Assembly: GCA_965145485.1 (NCBI GenBank)
Contig: CBCTCU010000047.1
Location: forward strand, 1 to 21,008
Length of the DNA: 21,008 nt
Direction: 5' to 3'
Source: CABQCM01 sp965145485
Lineage (GTDB): Bacteria > Bacillota > Clostridia > Oscillospirales > Acutalibacteraceae
Made by a program: the position numbers and the translations under genes. The notes under the pieces were generated by a model. That model was not told the DNA's origin, did not search any database, and was given only the letters and a program-made list of their open reading frames with translations. Of the stretch, positions 1 through 7,754 are shown piece by piece. Every line of letters begins with the position of its first letter. Positions within the stretch are counted from its first letter, which is position 1.

Positions 1-52
1 GCGCTCTCCCATTATATCAAAAATAGCGTTACGTTTTTAATTGCATCGAAAC

Positions 53-85
53 CGCGCGCGGCGTGGCTCGGCCGCGCGCGTTTTT
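53..85 (+). terminator. Rho-independent terminator of a gene upstream of the window
   Basis: A perfect 10-bp G+C stem (arms 53-62 and 71-80, 8-nt loop) is followed directly by five T on the plus strand. This is the form of an intrinsic terminator. The T run is on the plus side, so it most likely ends a plus-strand gene lying left of position 1. On the minus side the stem is followed by only three T, so it is at best a weak terminator for the acetyltransferase gene. Confidence 0.75.
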
Positions 86-126
86 AAATATATAAGTTTG
101 AAAAAAGCAGCCCTTACACCTCAAAA

Positions 127-705
127 TCACACCGATGGGCCGAGCCTGCTCTCTTCCTGTGAGGACTCCCAGTACTCATAATCCAATATGCTCATGATGA
201 TATCCGAATAATATTTCCCCTCAATATAAGCGCTTTCCCTCAATATTCCATCCCTGCGAAAGCCGCATCTTTCATAGCACCGGATCGCGCGAGCATTATA
301 GTCCAAGACCCTAAGGTCAATGCGATGCCACTGCATCACATCAAAACCATACTGAAGCAGAAGACGCGTCGTCTCCGATCCAATCCCTTTGGAGTGGTAC
401 TTGGGGTCAAAAATACCGATATAATAGGTAGCGGAGTGATCTTCCTCGGATATATGGTGAAACCCTGCGCTGCCAATACAATGCCCGTCCTTTTCTATGA
501 TCCACAAAAACGCGACGTCCTTGTGGCTTTCATACCAATCGGCCCAGTGCTGGCGGTCAGGATAATCCGGCTTTTCCAAAGTCTCGCCGCCGCACATATG
601 GACGAACTCGTGATGCCTGCCGATTTGCAATCTGTCGTCGATATCACTCGGCTTGATTTTCCGCAACACGATCTCACAGCCAGCCAGAGTTGGCAGCTCA
701 TGCAT
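127..705 (-). CDS. GNAT-family N-acetyltransferase (RimJ/RimL type)
   Basis: A protein of 192 residues. It shows the RimJ/RimL-type GNAT fold: an N-terminal 'IVLRKIKPSD' strand, a central 'WIIEKDGHCIGSAGFHHI' beta hairpin, the acetyl-CoA pyrophosphate loop YHSKGIGSE (residues 103-111), and the C-terminal NARAIRCYERCGF motif (137-149). Members transfer acetyl from acetyl-CoA to an amine, either a ribosomal protein N-terminus or a small molecule; the substrate cannot be read from sequence. The start chosen is the ATG at 705, seven bases after a GAGGAGG Shine-Dalgarno. An upstream TTG at 723 is in frame but has no ribosome site. It lies downstream of mgtE on the same strand, separated by 137 bp, and no promoter of its own is obvious. 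Confidence 0.88.
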   Translation of the reverse strand: MHELPTLAGCEIVLRKIKPSDIDDRLQIGRHHEFVHMCGGETLEKPDYPDRQHWADWYESHKDVAFLWIIEKDGHCIGSAGFHHISEEDHSATYYIGIFDPKYHSKGIGSETTRLLLQYGFDVMQWHRIDLRVLDYNARAIRCYERCGFRRDGILRESAYIEGKYYSDIIMSILDYEYWESSQEESRLGPSV

Positions 706-842
706 GCCTTTGCCTCCTCTCAATCCACTAGGCTAAGCCGGCCGGAGCCATACTGCGCCGACGGCCGGTTTTGCGCATTGGCCAGGGGATGCGCCATGGC
801 CGGCGTTCCCACCGCGCAGGCGCGAAATAGGGCGATGTCCCG

Positions 843-2201
843 CTACAGACCCAGCAGCAAGGATGCAATCTGGAAATAGATGATCAGGGAGATGGCATCC
901 ACGATGGTGGTGATAAACGGGCTGGCCATAACGGCCGGATCAAAACCAATCTTTTTGGACAGGATGGGCAGAGCGCTGCCCACAATTTTCGCAAAAAACA
1001 CCGTCACGATCAGGGTGAGGGACACCACCAGGGAGACCCATACGCCCACCCGGTCAAACCACATCAGTTTGCAGAAATTCGCAGCCGCCAGGGTTATACC
1101 GCACAACAATGCTACCCGCATCTCTTTCCACAAAACACGGGGCAAATCACGAAATTTAATCTCATTGAGAGACAGCCCGCGGATGATGGTCACCGAAGCC
1201 TGGCTGCCGGAGTTACCACCCGTATCCATCAGCATGGGGATGAAAGCGGTCAGCACGACCTGCGCGGCCAAGGCATCCTCAAAGGAAGTGATAATCATCC
1301 CCGTAAAGGTGGCCGATACCATCAGCAAAAGCAGCCAGGGAATGCGCTGGCGCCAGGTCTCAAACACGCCGGTCTTGAGGTAAGGCTTATCCGAGGGGGT
1401 GATCGCCGCCATGATCTCAATATCCTCGGTGGCCTCCTCCTGCATAACGTCCATCGCATCGTCCACCGTGACGATGCCAACCAGCCGGTTCTCCCGGTCA
1501 ACCACCGGCAAGGCCAGCAGGTCGTATTTGTTCAGCGTTTGGGCAACCTCCTCCTGGTCGTCCAGGGTGTGCACCGAAATGACGTTCTGCTCCATGATGT
1601 CGCCGATGTACTCTTTATCTTCGGCAAACAGGAGGGTGCGGATGGAGACCGAACCGATGAGTTTACGGTTGGGCTCGGTGACATAACAGGTATAAATCGT
1701 CTCCTTATCTACCCCGGTACGGCGGATGCGCTTGATGGCTTCCTCCACCGTCATGGTCGAGCGCAGGCTGACATACTCGGTGGTCATGATGCTGCCGGCG
1801 CTGTCCTCCGGGTAGTTGAGGATTTCGTTGATCATTTTGCGCATGTCCGGATCAGCCTGCCGCAGGATACGCATGACCACATTTGCCGGCATTTCCTCCA
1901 CCAGATCGACCGCATCGTCGACATACAGCTCATCGATCACCTCTTTGAGCTCATTATCACTGAAGCCGGTAATGAGCATCTCTTCCGCATCCTCGTCCAT
2001 CTCGACAAAGGTCTCCGCCGCCAGCTCCTTTGGCAGCAACCGGAAGAGCATGGGTAGCCGCTCCTGCGGAAGATCGTCGAACAAAGCGGCGATATCCACC
2101 GGTTTCATGGTGATCAGGATATCGCGCAGCGCCGCGTACTTTTTCTCCTCCAGCAGAGCGAGTATGGTCTTATCTAAGGTAACCGTATTTTTTTTCTCCA
2201 T
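843..2201 (-). CDS. mgtE: Magnesium transporter MgtE
   Basis: A protein of 452 residues, the usual MgtE length. Order of domains: a cytosolic helical MgtE-N domain (about residues 10-130), a pair of CBS domains (about 135-260, e.g. 'LPVVDRENRLVGIVTVDDAM'), and a five-helix membrane channel (about 285-452). The signature PMLMDTGGNSGSQAS (322-336) and 'DPAVMASPF...D' (421-435) carry the conserved pore-site residues. In characterised MgtE proteins the N and CBS domains bind Mg2+ and close the channel when cytosolic Mg2+ is high. The start is placed at the ATG at 2201, nine bases after AAGGAG. An ATG seven codons upstream (2222) has no ribosome site, and the Shine-Dalgarno lies inside that extension. 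The gene is preceded by a long structured leader and its own sigma-A promoter. Confidence 0.95.
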   Translation of the reverse strand: MEKKNTVTLDKTILALLEEKKYAALRDILITMKPVDIAALFDDLPQERLPMLFRLLPKELAAETFVEMDEDAEEMLITGFSDNELKEVIDELYVDDAVDLVEEMPANVVMRILRQADPDMRKMINEILNYPEDSAGSIMTTEYVSLRSTMTVEEAIKRIRRTGVDKETIYTCYVTEPNRKLIGSVSIRTLLFAEDKEYIGDIMEQNVISVHTLDDQEEVAQTLNKYDLLALPVVDRENRLVGIVTVDDAMDVMQEEATEDIEIMAAITPSDKPYLKTGVFETWRQRIPWLLLLMVSATFTGMIITSFEDALAAQVVLTAFIPMLMDTGGNSGSQASVTIIRGLSLNEIKFRDLPRVLWKEMRVALLCGITLAAANFCKLMWFDRVGVWVSLVVSLTLIVTVFFAKIVGSALPILSKKIGFDPAVMASPFITTIVDAISLIIYFQIASLLLGL

Positions 2202-2256
2202 AAGCTTCTGCTCCTTATCCATAAAATAAGTAGAATGAAAAAGCAGGCCTATGGGC

Positions 2257-2370
2257 GCGAGAAATGCTCAGCACGGGAAATGGGACGCATGGTATCTGCG
2301 TCCGATTCCGAGCCTACTTCGGCCCACAGACGTGCTGCTACTACTCCCTGCGTCCATTCCCGTTCACCTC
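2257..2370 (-). promoter_or_regulatory. Structured mgtE leader with competing helices; riboswitch candidate
   Basis: In the mgtE transcript (minus strand) the first strand, at 2349-2362, can pair over 13-14 bases with the strand at 2274-2289. That same strand also forms a hairpin with 2297-2303 (GGACGCA / TGCGTCC, arms 2297-2303 and 2283-2289, 7-nt loop). A third stem, CAGCACG/CGTGCTG (2331-2337 with 2269-2275), encloses that hairpin and a GGGCC-GGCTC hairpin (2310-2325), giving a three-way junction. The alternatives exclude each other, which is typical of riboswitches. A short GC stem followed by five T (on the minus strand around 2234-2250) could be a weak terminator. Genes of this family often carry the M-box Mg2+ riboswitch. 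AGGTGA and GTGCTGAGC here faintly resemble its ends, but the central conserved part is not recognisable. Confidence 0.55.
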
Positions 2371-2410
2371 TCTTTATTGTGTGAAATCTTTGGCATACCA
2401 TACCTATATT

Positions 2411-2439
2411 ATTTTACTTTGTTTGTCCTTCTATTGCAA
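2411..2439 (-). promoter_or_regulatory. Sigma-A-type promoter for mgtE
   Basis: On the minus strand there is TTGCAA (2434-2439), a 17-nt spacer, then TAAAAT (2411-2416). The predicted start is near 2404. This gives a leader of about 200 nt before the mgtE ATG, long enough to hold the competing structures described at 2257-2370. Confidence 0.6.
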
Positions 2440-2619
2440 GGCAGAAAAATAGACAAACTTGTTGCCCATTCCATCATCAGTATATTCCAAAATCACAGGA
2501 AAGCTCCCCGAAACAGCCAATTTCCACTAAATTTTTAAGATAGATCATCCGCACCCCGTTTTTTCGCATTTCACGCTGCTGATCGACGGCGGAGCGATTT
2601 TCGTCGATTTTACAATTGC

Positions 2620-2648
2620 TTGACAATGGAGAAAAATCCTGTTACCAT
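2620..2648 (+). promoter_or_regulatory. Sigma-A-type promoter for the CotH-dockerin gene
   Basis: TTGACA (2620-2625), 17-nt spacer, TACCAT (2643-2648). The -35 is perfect and the -10 matches 4 of 6. The Shine-Dalgarno GGAGGG follows at 2660-2665, so the leader is very short. The rest of the 449-bp divergent region between mgtE and this gene (2223-2671) holds the mgtE leader and promoter; nothing else stands out at 2440-2619. Confidence 0.65.
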
Positions 2649-2671
2649 AGGGATGGATTGGAGGGAAATAT

Positions 2672-4639
2672 ATGATAACCAAATGGAAAAGGTCCTTATC
2701 GCTTGGCTTGGTCATATTGTTGACGGTAACCGCCATGCAATGCGGGTGGTTCGCTCTTGCGCAGGAGCTATCCCCGCAACAGCTGACCAATCTTCCCACC
2801 CTATACATCGACTTGGACAATGGGGCGGATCAAAGCGAGATCACCAAAGATGGCGAACAGCTCCCCGGCGTGGTCAACTTTGTAGCCAAGGGGTATGAGC
2901 CGATCGTCGACGCGCCCATCACCATTAAAGGCCGGGGGAATTCGACCTGGGGGCTACCCAAAAAGCCATATCAGATCAAGTTTGAAGAAAAGACCGATAT
3001 GCTTGGAATGGGAGAAGCCAAAAAGTGGATTTTGCTGGCCAACTATTGGGATAAGACCCTCATGCGTAACTACATCGCCTATAACCTCGCCATGCGCATG
3101 GGGCTCGACTATACCACCGAATGCCGGTTCGTCGATGTGGTGATCAACGGCGTGTATCAGGGCAATTATTTGCTGACCGAAAAGGTTGAGTTGGGGAAAG
3201 AGCGCATCAACGAGGACGAGGAAAACGGCGGCGTGCTCTTTGAACTGGAAGTACAGGTACGCCATCTGGAGGAGGGCTGCGCCACCTGCGTCGTTACCAA
3301 CGACGGCGTACACGCCATGGTCAAGGAACCGGAGGTCGACACGGCAGAGCAGCAGGCGGCTCTCAACGCCGAATGCCTGGACTATCTCAATGGCATTGAG
3401 GATAAGCTCGATCAGGGCTATGACGTCTACTCCCAATACATCGACGTACCCTCTTTCATCGACTGGTATATCGTCAACGAGCTGGTCAAAAACTTTGACG
3501 CGGCTTTTTGGACCAGCACCTATTGCTACCGTTCGGAGGACGGTATCCTCCATATGGGGCCGGTTTGGGATTTTGACGTCTGCTTTGGCAACCAGGATGT
3601 CACCTATCCCGATTCGGTGGACAACGGCCTGTACCCTTATAATTACCGTGCGGACAAGGGGGCATGGTATCGCACCCTGTTCCAGGACGAGACTTTTGTA
3701 ACCATGCTCTTGGAGCGTTGGAATCAACTGGTTAACGATGGGTATTTCACCGACATGCTCGACGAAATTGACCAGACTGCCGCCTACTTGGCCGAATCGG
3801 AGGCCAAAGATTTGCAGGTGTGGCCCGACGCCATGCAGGTGACCGACGTCCGCGGCAAGGGAACCCCCTACTTCACCTACGCTGAAGAGGTGGAATACCT
3901 CAAAAGCTACATCGAGCAGCGGGTCGCATGGCTCAACACCCAGTGGGGGCCGCAGGAGCAATACAGCAACCGGTTGTATGACAACACCCTGATCGCCGAG
4001 GCCACGGGTGACGAGTTGTACGGGAACGTCGGAACCCCCGGCCCGTCGCAAACCCTGAGCTGGAATTACATCCAGAGCAGCGCCCCCAATGCCCCGCTGG
4101 GATATCTGATGGGCTTTCAGGCCGGTGGGCTGGAGGACGGCGACTACTATCTGGAGGTAACCTACCTTCCGGAATATCCGGTGTATACCGACTACTTTAT
4201 GCTGGAGCTAGCCCGGCTGGAGGCGGGGAATATTATCACGCAGCAGCAAACGCCCGTCACCCATCTGACCTATGAGGTCAACTACAAGGGTAGGGATGGT
4301 TACGCTACCGTACGGCTCCCCTTCTCGGTAAAAGGTGAGGCGGATCAAACGTATATCGGCCGTATCCAGGCGTATAATGCCGCTACCGTTACCATTCGAG
4401 ATATCAAGCTGTATCGTGCCGGCAGCGCCCGTCAAACCGTTTACGATATCGGCGATATCAATCAGGATACCCGTATTGACGCTTCGGATGCGCTCCTAGT
4501 GCTGCAAAATTCGGTGGGATTGGCCGAACTGACGCCGATGCAGTATGAACTGGCCGACGTCAGCCTGGCTGATAAAATCAATGCGGTGGACGCCTTGATG
4601 ATCCTTCAGTACTCGGTGGGGCTGCTCTCCCGTTTTTAG
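2672..4639 (+). CDS. Secreted CotH-kinase family protein with C-terminal dockerin
   Basis: A protein of 655 residues. Residues 1-31 form a signal peptide (KWKR, then a hydrophobic core, then ALA|QE). The CotH domain spans about 45-425. Recognisable blocks are GRGNSTWGLPKKPYQIKF (87-104), KWILLANYWDKTLMRN (118-133), GNYLLTEKVELG (164-175) and GPVWDFDVCFGN (296-307), whose Asp residues sit where the metal-binding DxD-like motif lies in CotH kinases. A beta-rich domain of unknown family (about 430-585) follows. The end (592-653) is a type I dockerin: loop 1 DINQDTRIDASD (595-606) is canonical, while loop 2 (629-640) has Ala where a Ca2+ ligand is expected at position 5. CotH proteins phosphorylate secreted proteins (spore coat CotB/CotG in Bacillus). 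The dockerin implies docking to an extracellular cohesin. It is monocistronic, with its own promoter and terminator. Confidence 0.9.
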   Translation: MITKWKRSLSLGLVILLTVTAMQCGWFALAQELSPQQLTNLPTLYIDLDNGADQSEITKDGEQLPGVVNFVAKGYEPIVDAPITIKGRGNSTWGLPKKPYQIKFEEKTDMLGMGEAKKWILLANYWDKTLMRNYIAYNLAMRMGLDYTTECRFVDVVINGVYQGNYLLTEKVELGKERINEDEENGGVLFELEVQVRHLEEGCATCVVTNDGVHAMVKEPEVDTAEQQAALNAECLDYLNGIEDKLDQGYDVYSQYIDVPSFIDWYIVNELVKNFDAAFWTSTYCYRSEDGILHMGPVWDFDVCFGNQDVTYPDSVDNGLYPYNYRADKGAWYRTLFQDETFVTMLLERWNQLVNDGYFTDMLDEIDQTAAYLAESEAKDLQVWPDAMQVTDVRGKGTPYFTYAEEVEYLKSYIEQRVAWLNTQWGPQEQYSNRLYDNTLIAEATGDELYGNVGTPGPSQTLSWNYIQSSAPNAPLGYLMGFQAGGLEDGDYYLEVTYLPEYPVYTDYFMLELARLEAGNIITQQQTPVTHLTYEVNYKGRDGYATVRLPFSVKGEADQTYIGRIQAYNAATVTIRDIKLYRAGSARQTVYDIGDINQDTRIDASDALLVLQNSVGLAELTPMQYELADVSLADKINAVDALMILQYSVGLLSRF

Positions 4640-4664
4640 CCTAAACCGAATGGTGAGTCCATAA

Positions 4665-4709
4665 AAACAAATCGCAGGAACGCATTGTGCCTGCGATTTG
4701 TTTTTTTCG
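4665..4709 (+). terminator. Rho-independent terminator after the CotH-dockerin gene
   Basis: A perfect 14-bp stem (AAACAAATCGCAGG, 4665-4678, with its complement at 4690-4703) with an 11-nt loop is followed by a T run to about 4707. The flanking A run on the left makes it usable in the minus direction too, where it could stop the feo operon. The stretch 4710-4945 holds no gene or clear signal. Confidence 0.9.
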
Positions 4710-4945
4710 GCTTATTGGGAAAAACGAACCAAAAGAGCCCGCCCGACGTTCCAAACGGCCACTTCCATCCACATGGAAAACGGTACGTTACACAAGAGAA
4801 AACGGGAACAAAACGCGAGCCGACATGCCCAGTTTCTCGGGGAACCGCGGCATATCGGCGCACAAGCTCCGGCATTCCACGGCCGCGATGATGTATCAGC
4901 ATGGAAATATGAATGGAAATAGAAGACGAGGCGGATTGGACTAAT

Positions 4946-5212
4946 TTACACAATTTTGCCCTCATGCACCGGGTTATTATCCGAATCCTGGATACCTATG
5001 GTCTCCAAAGCGTTTGGGGGCAGGATGTTGCCCGATGGATATGCAGCCTTCCGTCGGCCGGCACAAGGGGAAGCCGGGCGACATCCGGGGCACTCAGAGC
5101 ATTGGCCGCAGCCTCTCTTTTGCCTCCATCTCCGGAACTTCGCAAAGACAATCCAAATGCAAAGGGCGGCGATGTCCGCCAGAATAACGCCGTCGATCAC
5201 GAACTTATACAT
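4946..5212 (-). CDS. FeoB-associated Cys-rich membrane protein
   Basis: A protein of 88 residues. One transmembrane helix (about 5-24) is followed by a basic stretch (FRRWRQKR) and a Cys cluster C35-x2-C38-x2-C41-x2-C44, with C50 further on. This is the layout of the small Cys-rich proteins encoded after feoB in many Firmicutes; their role in iron uptake is not established, though metal handling or electron transfer has been suggested. The start is the ATG at 5212, preceded by GGGAGGGTGA, which overlaps the feoB stop region. The gap to feoB is 4 nt, so they are almost certainly co-translated. Family members usually end soon after the Cys cluster; here about 38 further hydrophilic residues follow. 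Confidence 0.8.
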   Translation of the reverse strand: MYKFVIDGVILADIAALCIWIVFAKFRRWRQKRGCGQCSECPGCRPASPCAGRRKAAYPSGNILPPNALETIGIQDSDNNPVHEGKIV

Positions 5213-5216
5213 GGAC

Positions 5217-7259
5217 TCACCCTCCCACCAAACGGCTGGCAATCTGGAAGAAGAGGGTGGAAACAACCCATGCGACCGCCAGGTGCATGCCGATGGAAGC
5301 CAGCGTCCATTTGACCGAGCGGGTCTCTCGATGAATGGTGGCGACGGTAGCGATACAGGGAATATACAACAGGCAGAAGATCATGAGCGCATAGGCGTTG
5401 ACCGCCGTAAAGCCCGCGGCCCCGAGATACCCCGCAAGGGCGGCCATCCCCTCTTGCGAAGCGATATTGCCGATGCCATAGAGCACCCCCATGCTGGAGA
5501 CGACCACCTCTTTGGCCGCCAGACCGGAAATCAGCGCCACCACGACCTGCCAGATGCCCAACCCCGCCGGCGCCATCAGCGGCGAAAGCCAGCGGCCCGC
5601 AACGGCAGCAAAGCTGTCCGACATATCGGATACCATCCCCTGCGGCCCGAAGTTGAGCAGGAACCAAAGCACAATCGACGCAAGAAAGATCGTGGTCCCG
5701 GCTTTGGTCAGGTAATCCTTGACCTTTTCCCACACATAAATGAGGATGGTGCGCGCGTTGGGGGTTTTGTATTCCGGCAGCTCAATAAGCAGGCTGTTTT
5801 CGGTTTTTGAGCTGCCCACCCGGCTCATGATAAAAGCCACAAGAATGGCCACGGCCAGCCCAATGACATACATGGAATAGGCGGCCACCATCGCATACCG
5901 GCCAAAAAAGACCTGAGAGAAAAGCACATAAATGGGAAGCCGGGCGCTGCAGGACATAAAAGGGGTAACCAGGATGGTCTTCAGGCGGTCGCGCGGATCC
6001 TCCAGCGCGCGCGAAGCCATGACGGCGGGAACCGTGCAGCCAAAGCCGAGCAGCATGGGGATAAAAGCCCGCCCGGACAGCCCGATGCGCCCCATCACGC
6101 CATCCATCACATAGGCCACGCGGGACATATAGCCGCTGTCCTCCAGCACAGCCAGCGCAAAAAACAAGATCACAATATTGGGCAGGAAAGTCAGGATACC
6201 GCCCACGCCGGACAGGATGCCGTCGACCACCAGCGAGGTGATCCATTCCGCCGCCCCGACGGCCCGAAGCAGCACCCCTACCTCCTGCGTCACCCAGTCG
6301 AGCCCGATTTCAAAATACCCCTTGAGCCAATCGCCCACCGTAAACGTCAGCAGAAACACCAGCGCCATAATGAGCAAAAAGACCGGTAGCCCCCAAATGC
6401 GGTGGGTCAGAAGACGGTCGATGCGGTCGGTCGATTCGCTCTTGCGGCTTTTGTGTACCAGCGTCTCGTCAATGACTTCCTCGATGAAATCGTATTTCTG
6501 GCTGATAATCACCGACTCATAGCGATTGTCCGACAAAAAGGGCAGCTCAAGGGGGTATCGCTGCGTGATCTCCTGATCCTTTTCCAAGATTTTGATGGCA
6601 TGCCACCGAATCCGGTCGATATCCGGATACCGCTTCACCAGCGCCTGCTGTATCTCGTCAATGCGGTCCTCGATATCGTCCGAGTATACGACCGTGTATT
6701 CCCTGTGATGGTCGTGGACATGACCGCCCTTGCGGTGATGGTGCTCCACACGCACTACCGTCTGATCCTTATGGTGAGCGACGGCATGCATGAGAATGTC
6801 AAGCCCGGTCCTTTTGCGCGCCGAAACCGGGATCACCGGCACGCCAAGCATTTCCTGCAGCCGGTGCAGGTCGATCTCCATCCCCCGCTCCTGGACAATA
6901 TCCATCATGTTCAGCGCGATCACAATGGGCTTGCCGAGCTCAATCAGCTGCAACGTAAGATACAGGTTGCGCTCCAGCGCCGAGGCGTCGACCACATTGA
7001 CATTGACGTCCACCTCGTCCTCCATGATATATTGCCGGGAGAGTTTTTCCTCCATCGTATATGAGGTCAGCGAGTAAATTCCCGGCAGGTCGACCAGCTT
7101 GTATTGATGGTCATGGTACCGGAAAGCCCCCTCTTTTTTTTCCACCGTAACTCCCGGCCAGTTGGCCACCTTCAGGCGGGCCCCGGTATAGGCGTTAAAC
7201 AGGGTGGTTTTGCCGCAGTTGGGGTTTCCTACAAAGGCGACATGGATCAATTCAGCCAT
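5217..7259 (-). CDS. feoB: Ferrous iron transporter FeoB
   Basis: A protein of 680 residues. The N-terminal G domain has G1 GNPNCGKT (11-18), G3 DLPG (57-60) and G4 NMMD (117-120); a helical spacer domain follows, and the C-terminal half is polytopic with two Gate motifs (e.g. 'IPMLLGFGCTVPAVMASR'). It takes up Fe2+ across the cytoplasmic membrane, with the G domain regulating transport. The start is the ATG at 7259, nine bases after GGAGG; longer in-frame starts lie inside feoA and lack a ribosome site. It overlaps the feoA stop by 8 nt. Between the G domain and the membrane part there is a His-rich insert (seven His within residues 173-185), which is unusual and may bind metal. Confidence 0.97.
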   Translation of the reverse strand: MAELIHVAFVGNPNCGKTTLFNAYTGARLKVANWPGVTVEKKEGAFRYHDHQYKLVDLPGIYSLTSYTMEEKLSRQYIMEDEVDVNVNVVDASALERNLYLTLQLIELGKPIVIALNMMDIVQERGMEIDLHRLQEMLGVPVIPVSARKRTGLDILMHAVAHHKDQTVVRVEHHHRKGGHVHDHHREYTVVYSDDIEDRIDEIQQALVKRYPDIDRIRWHAIKILEKDQEITQRYPLELPFLSDNRYESVIISQKYDFIEEVIDETLVHKSRKSESTDRIDRLLTHRIWGLPVFLLIMALVFLLTFTVGDWLKGYFEIGLDWVTQEVGVLLRAVGAAEWITSLVVDGILSGVGGILTFLPNIVILFFALAVLEDSGYMSRVAYVMDGVMGRIGLSGRAFIPMLLGFGCTVPAVMASRALEDPRDRLKTILVTPFMSCSARLPIYVLFSQVFFGRYAMVAAYSMYVIGLAVAILVAFIMSRVGSSKTENSLLIELPEYKTPNARTILIYVWEKVKDYLTKAGTTIFLASIVLWFLLNFGPQGMVSDMSDSFAAVAGRWLSPLMAPAGLGIWQVVVALISGLAAKEVVVSSMGVLYGIGNIASQEGMAALAGYLGAAGFTAVNAYALMIFCLLYIPCIATVATIHRETRSVKWTLASIGMHLAVAWVVSTLFFQIASRLVGG

Positions 7260-7482
7260 GGGAACATTCCTCCACATCCATCCCCTGCGCAAAACGCCTG
7301 CCCAGGGCAAAGCGGGTGCCGCGCACCTTGATGATAACCGAGCCGCTGCGCTTGCGGTTGAGCACCAGAATGCGGCTGCCGGGCGTCATACCCAGCATCT
7401 GCAGGCGGCGGGTTACATCCTGCTGCAGCCAAATGCCGCAAAGCGTATATTCTTTTCCTATGCCCGTTTGTGTTAAGGTCAC
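7252..7482 (-). CDS. feoA: FeoA iron transport accessory protein
   Basis: A protein of 76 residues with the SH3-like FeoA fold. Typical features are 'RRLQMLGMTPGSRILVLNRK' (25-44) and a C-terminal 'ALGRRFAQGMDVEE'. FeoA proteins bind FeoB and support Fe2+ uptake. The start is a GTG at 7482, seven bases after a run of seven G serving as the ribosome site. It is first in the operon feoA-feoB-Cys-rich protein and overlaps feoB by 8 nt. Confidence 0.93.
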   Translation of the reverse strand: MTLTQTGIGKEYTLCGIWLQQDVTRRLQMLGMTPGSRILVLNRKRSGSVIIKVRGTRFALGRRFAQGMDVEECSHG

Positions 7483-7515
7483 AGAGAATCCCCCCCTGTT
7501 ATGTCACGGTTCATT

Positions 7516-7566
7516 CTAATCAGGCAAAACCCTAATTAGTCTATCACCCCAGCGATAGCTTGTCAA
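7516..7566 (-). promoter_or_regulatory. feoAB promoter with palindromic operator
   Basis: Minus strand: TTGACA (7561-7566), 17-nt spacer, TAGACT (7538-7543). Immediately downstream, over the transcription start, lies the inverted repeat CTAATTAGG-6 nt-CCTGATTAG (arms 7531-7539 and 7516-7524, 8 of 9 complementary). Its position fits repression by an iron-sensing regulator. The TTAGG...CCTgA core looks more like a DtxR/IdeR-type site than a Fur box, but its spacing differs from the DtxR consensus, so the regulator is inference. Confidence 0.65.
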
Positions 7567-7619
7567 GGAAACGGACACGGATTCAGGCCCTGGACGATCA
7601 TACAAACCCGCATGGGCTT

Positions 7620-7695
7620 GGGGCGTTTCTCACTGCTCCAGGCCCGCCGGGCCGGCTTGCTTGGACGCCCCGGGCCCTTCGCGCCAAACCGGCGC
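7620..7695. other. Cluster of GC-rich inverted repeats between feoA and the hydrolase gene
   Basis: GGGGCGT (7620-7626) pairs with ACGCCCC (7665-7671) and encloses GGCCC-GCC-GGGCC (7641-7653). GCGCC-AAACC-GGCGC (7681-7695) follows. No T run adjoins, so these are not standard intrinsic terminators, although they lie between the end of the hydrolase gene and the feo promoter. The rest of 7567-7754 shows no gene. Confidence 0.4.
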
Positions 7696-7754
7696 ACGCA
7701 CCGCGACAAGGCCAAGCGGGAGAGCCATGCGCCGCTTCTAGCCGCGTCCCACTT

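Noticed and set aside
738..772. Inverted repeat CCGGCCG/CGGCCGG with four T on the plus side, between the acetyltransferase and mgtE
   Set aside because: The T run lies on the plus strand where no gene ends, and on the minus strand (mgtE direction) there is no U tract. It might still stall transcription, but it cannot be called a terminator with confidence.
2223..2404. T-box, or Mn2+ (yybP-ykoY) riboswitch, suggested by AGGGAGTAG in the mgtE leader
   Set aside because: There is no T-box antiterminator sequence (TGGnACCGCG) and no ACCUUU partner needed for the yybP-ykoY class.
2954..4051. A 365-codon open frame on the minus strand inside the CotH gene
   Set aside because: It is antisense to a gene with clear signal peptide, CotH motifs and dockerin; its translation has no recognisable motif and no ribosome site. 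It is a shadow.
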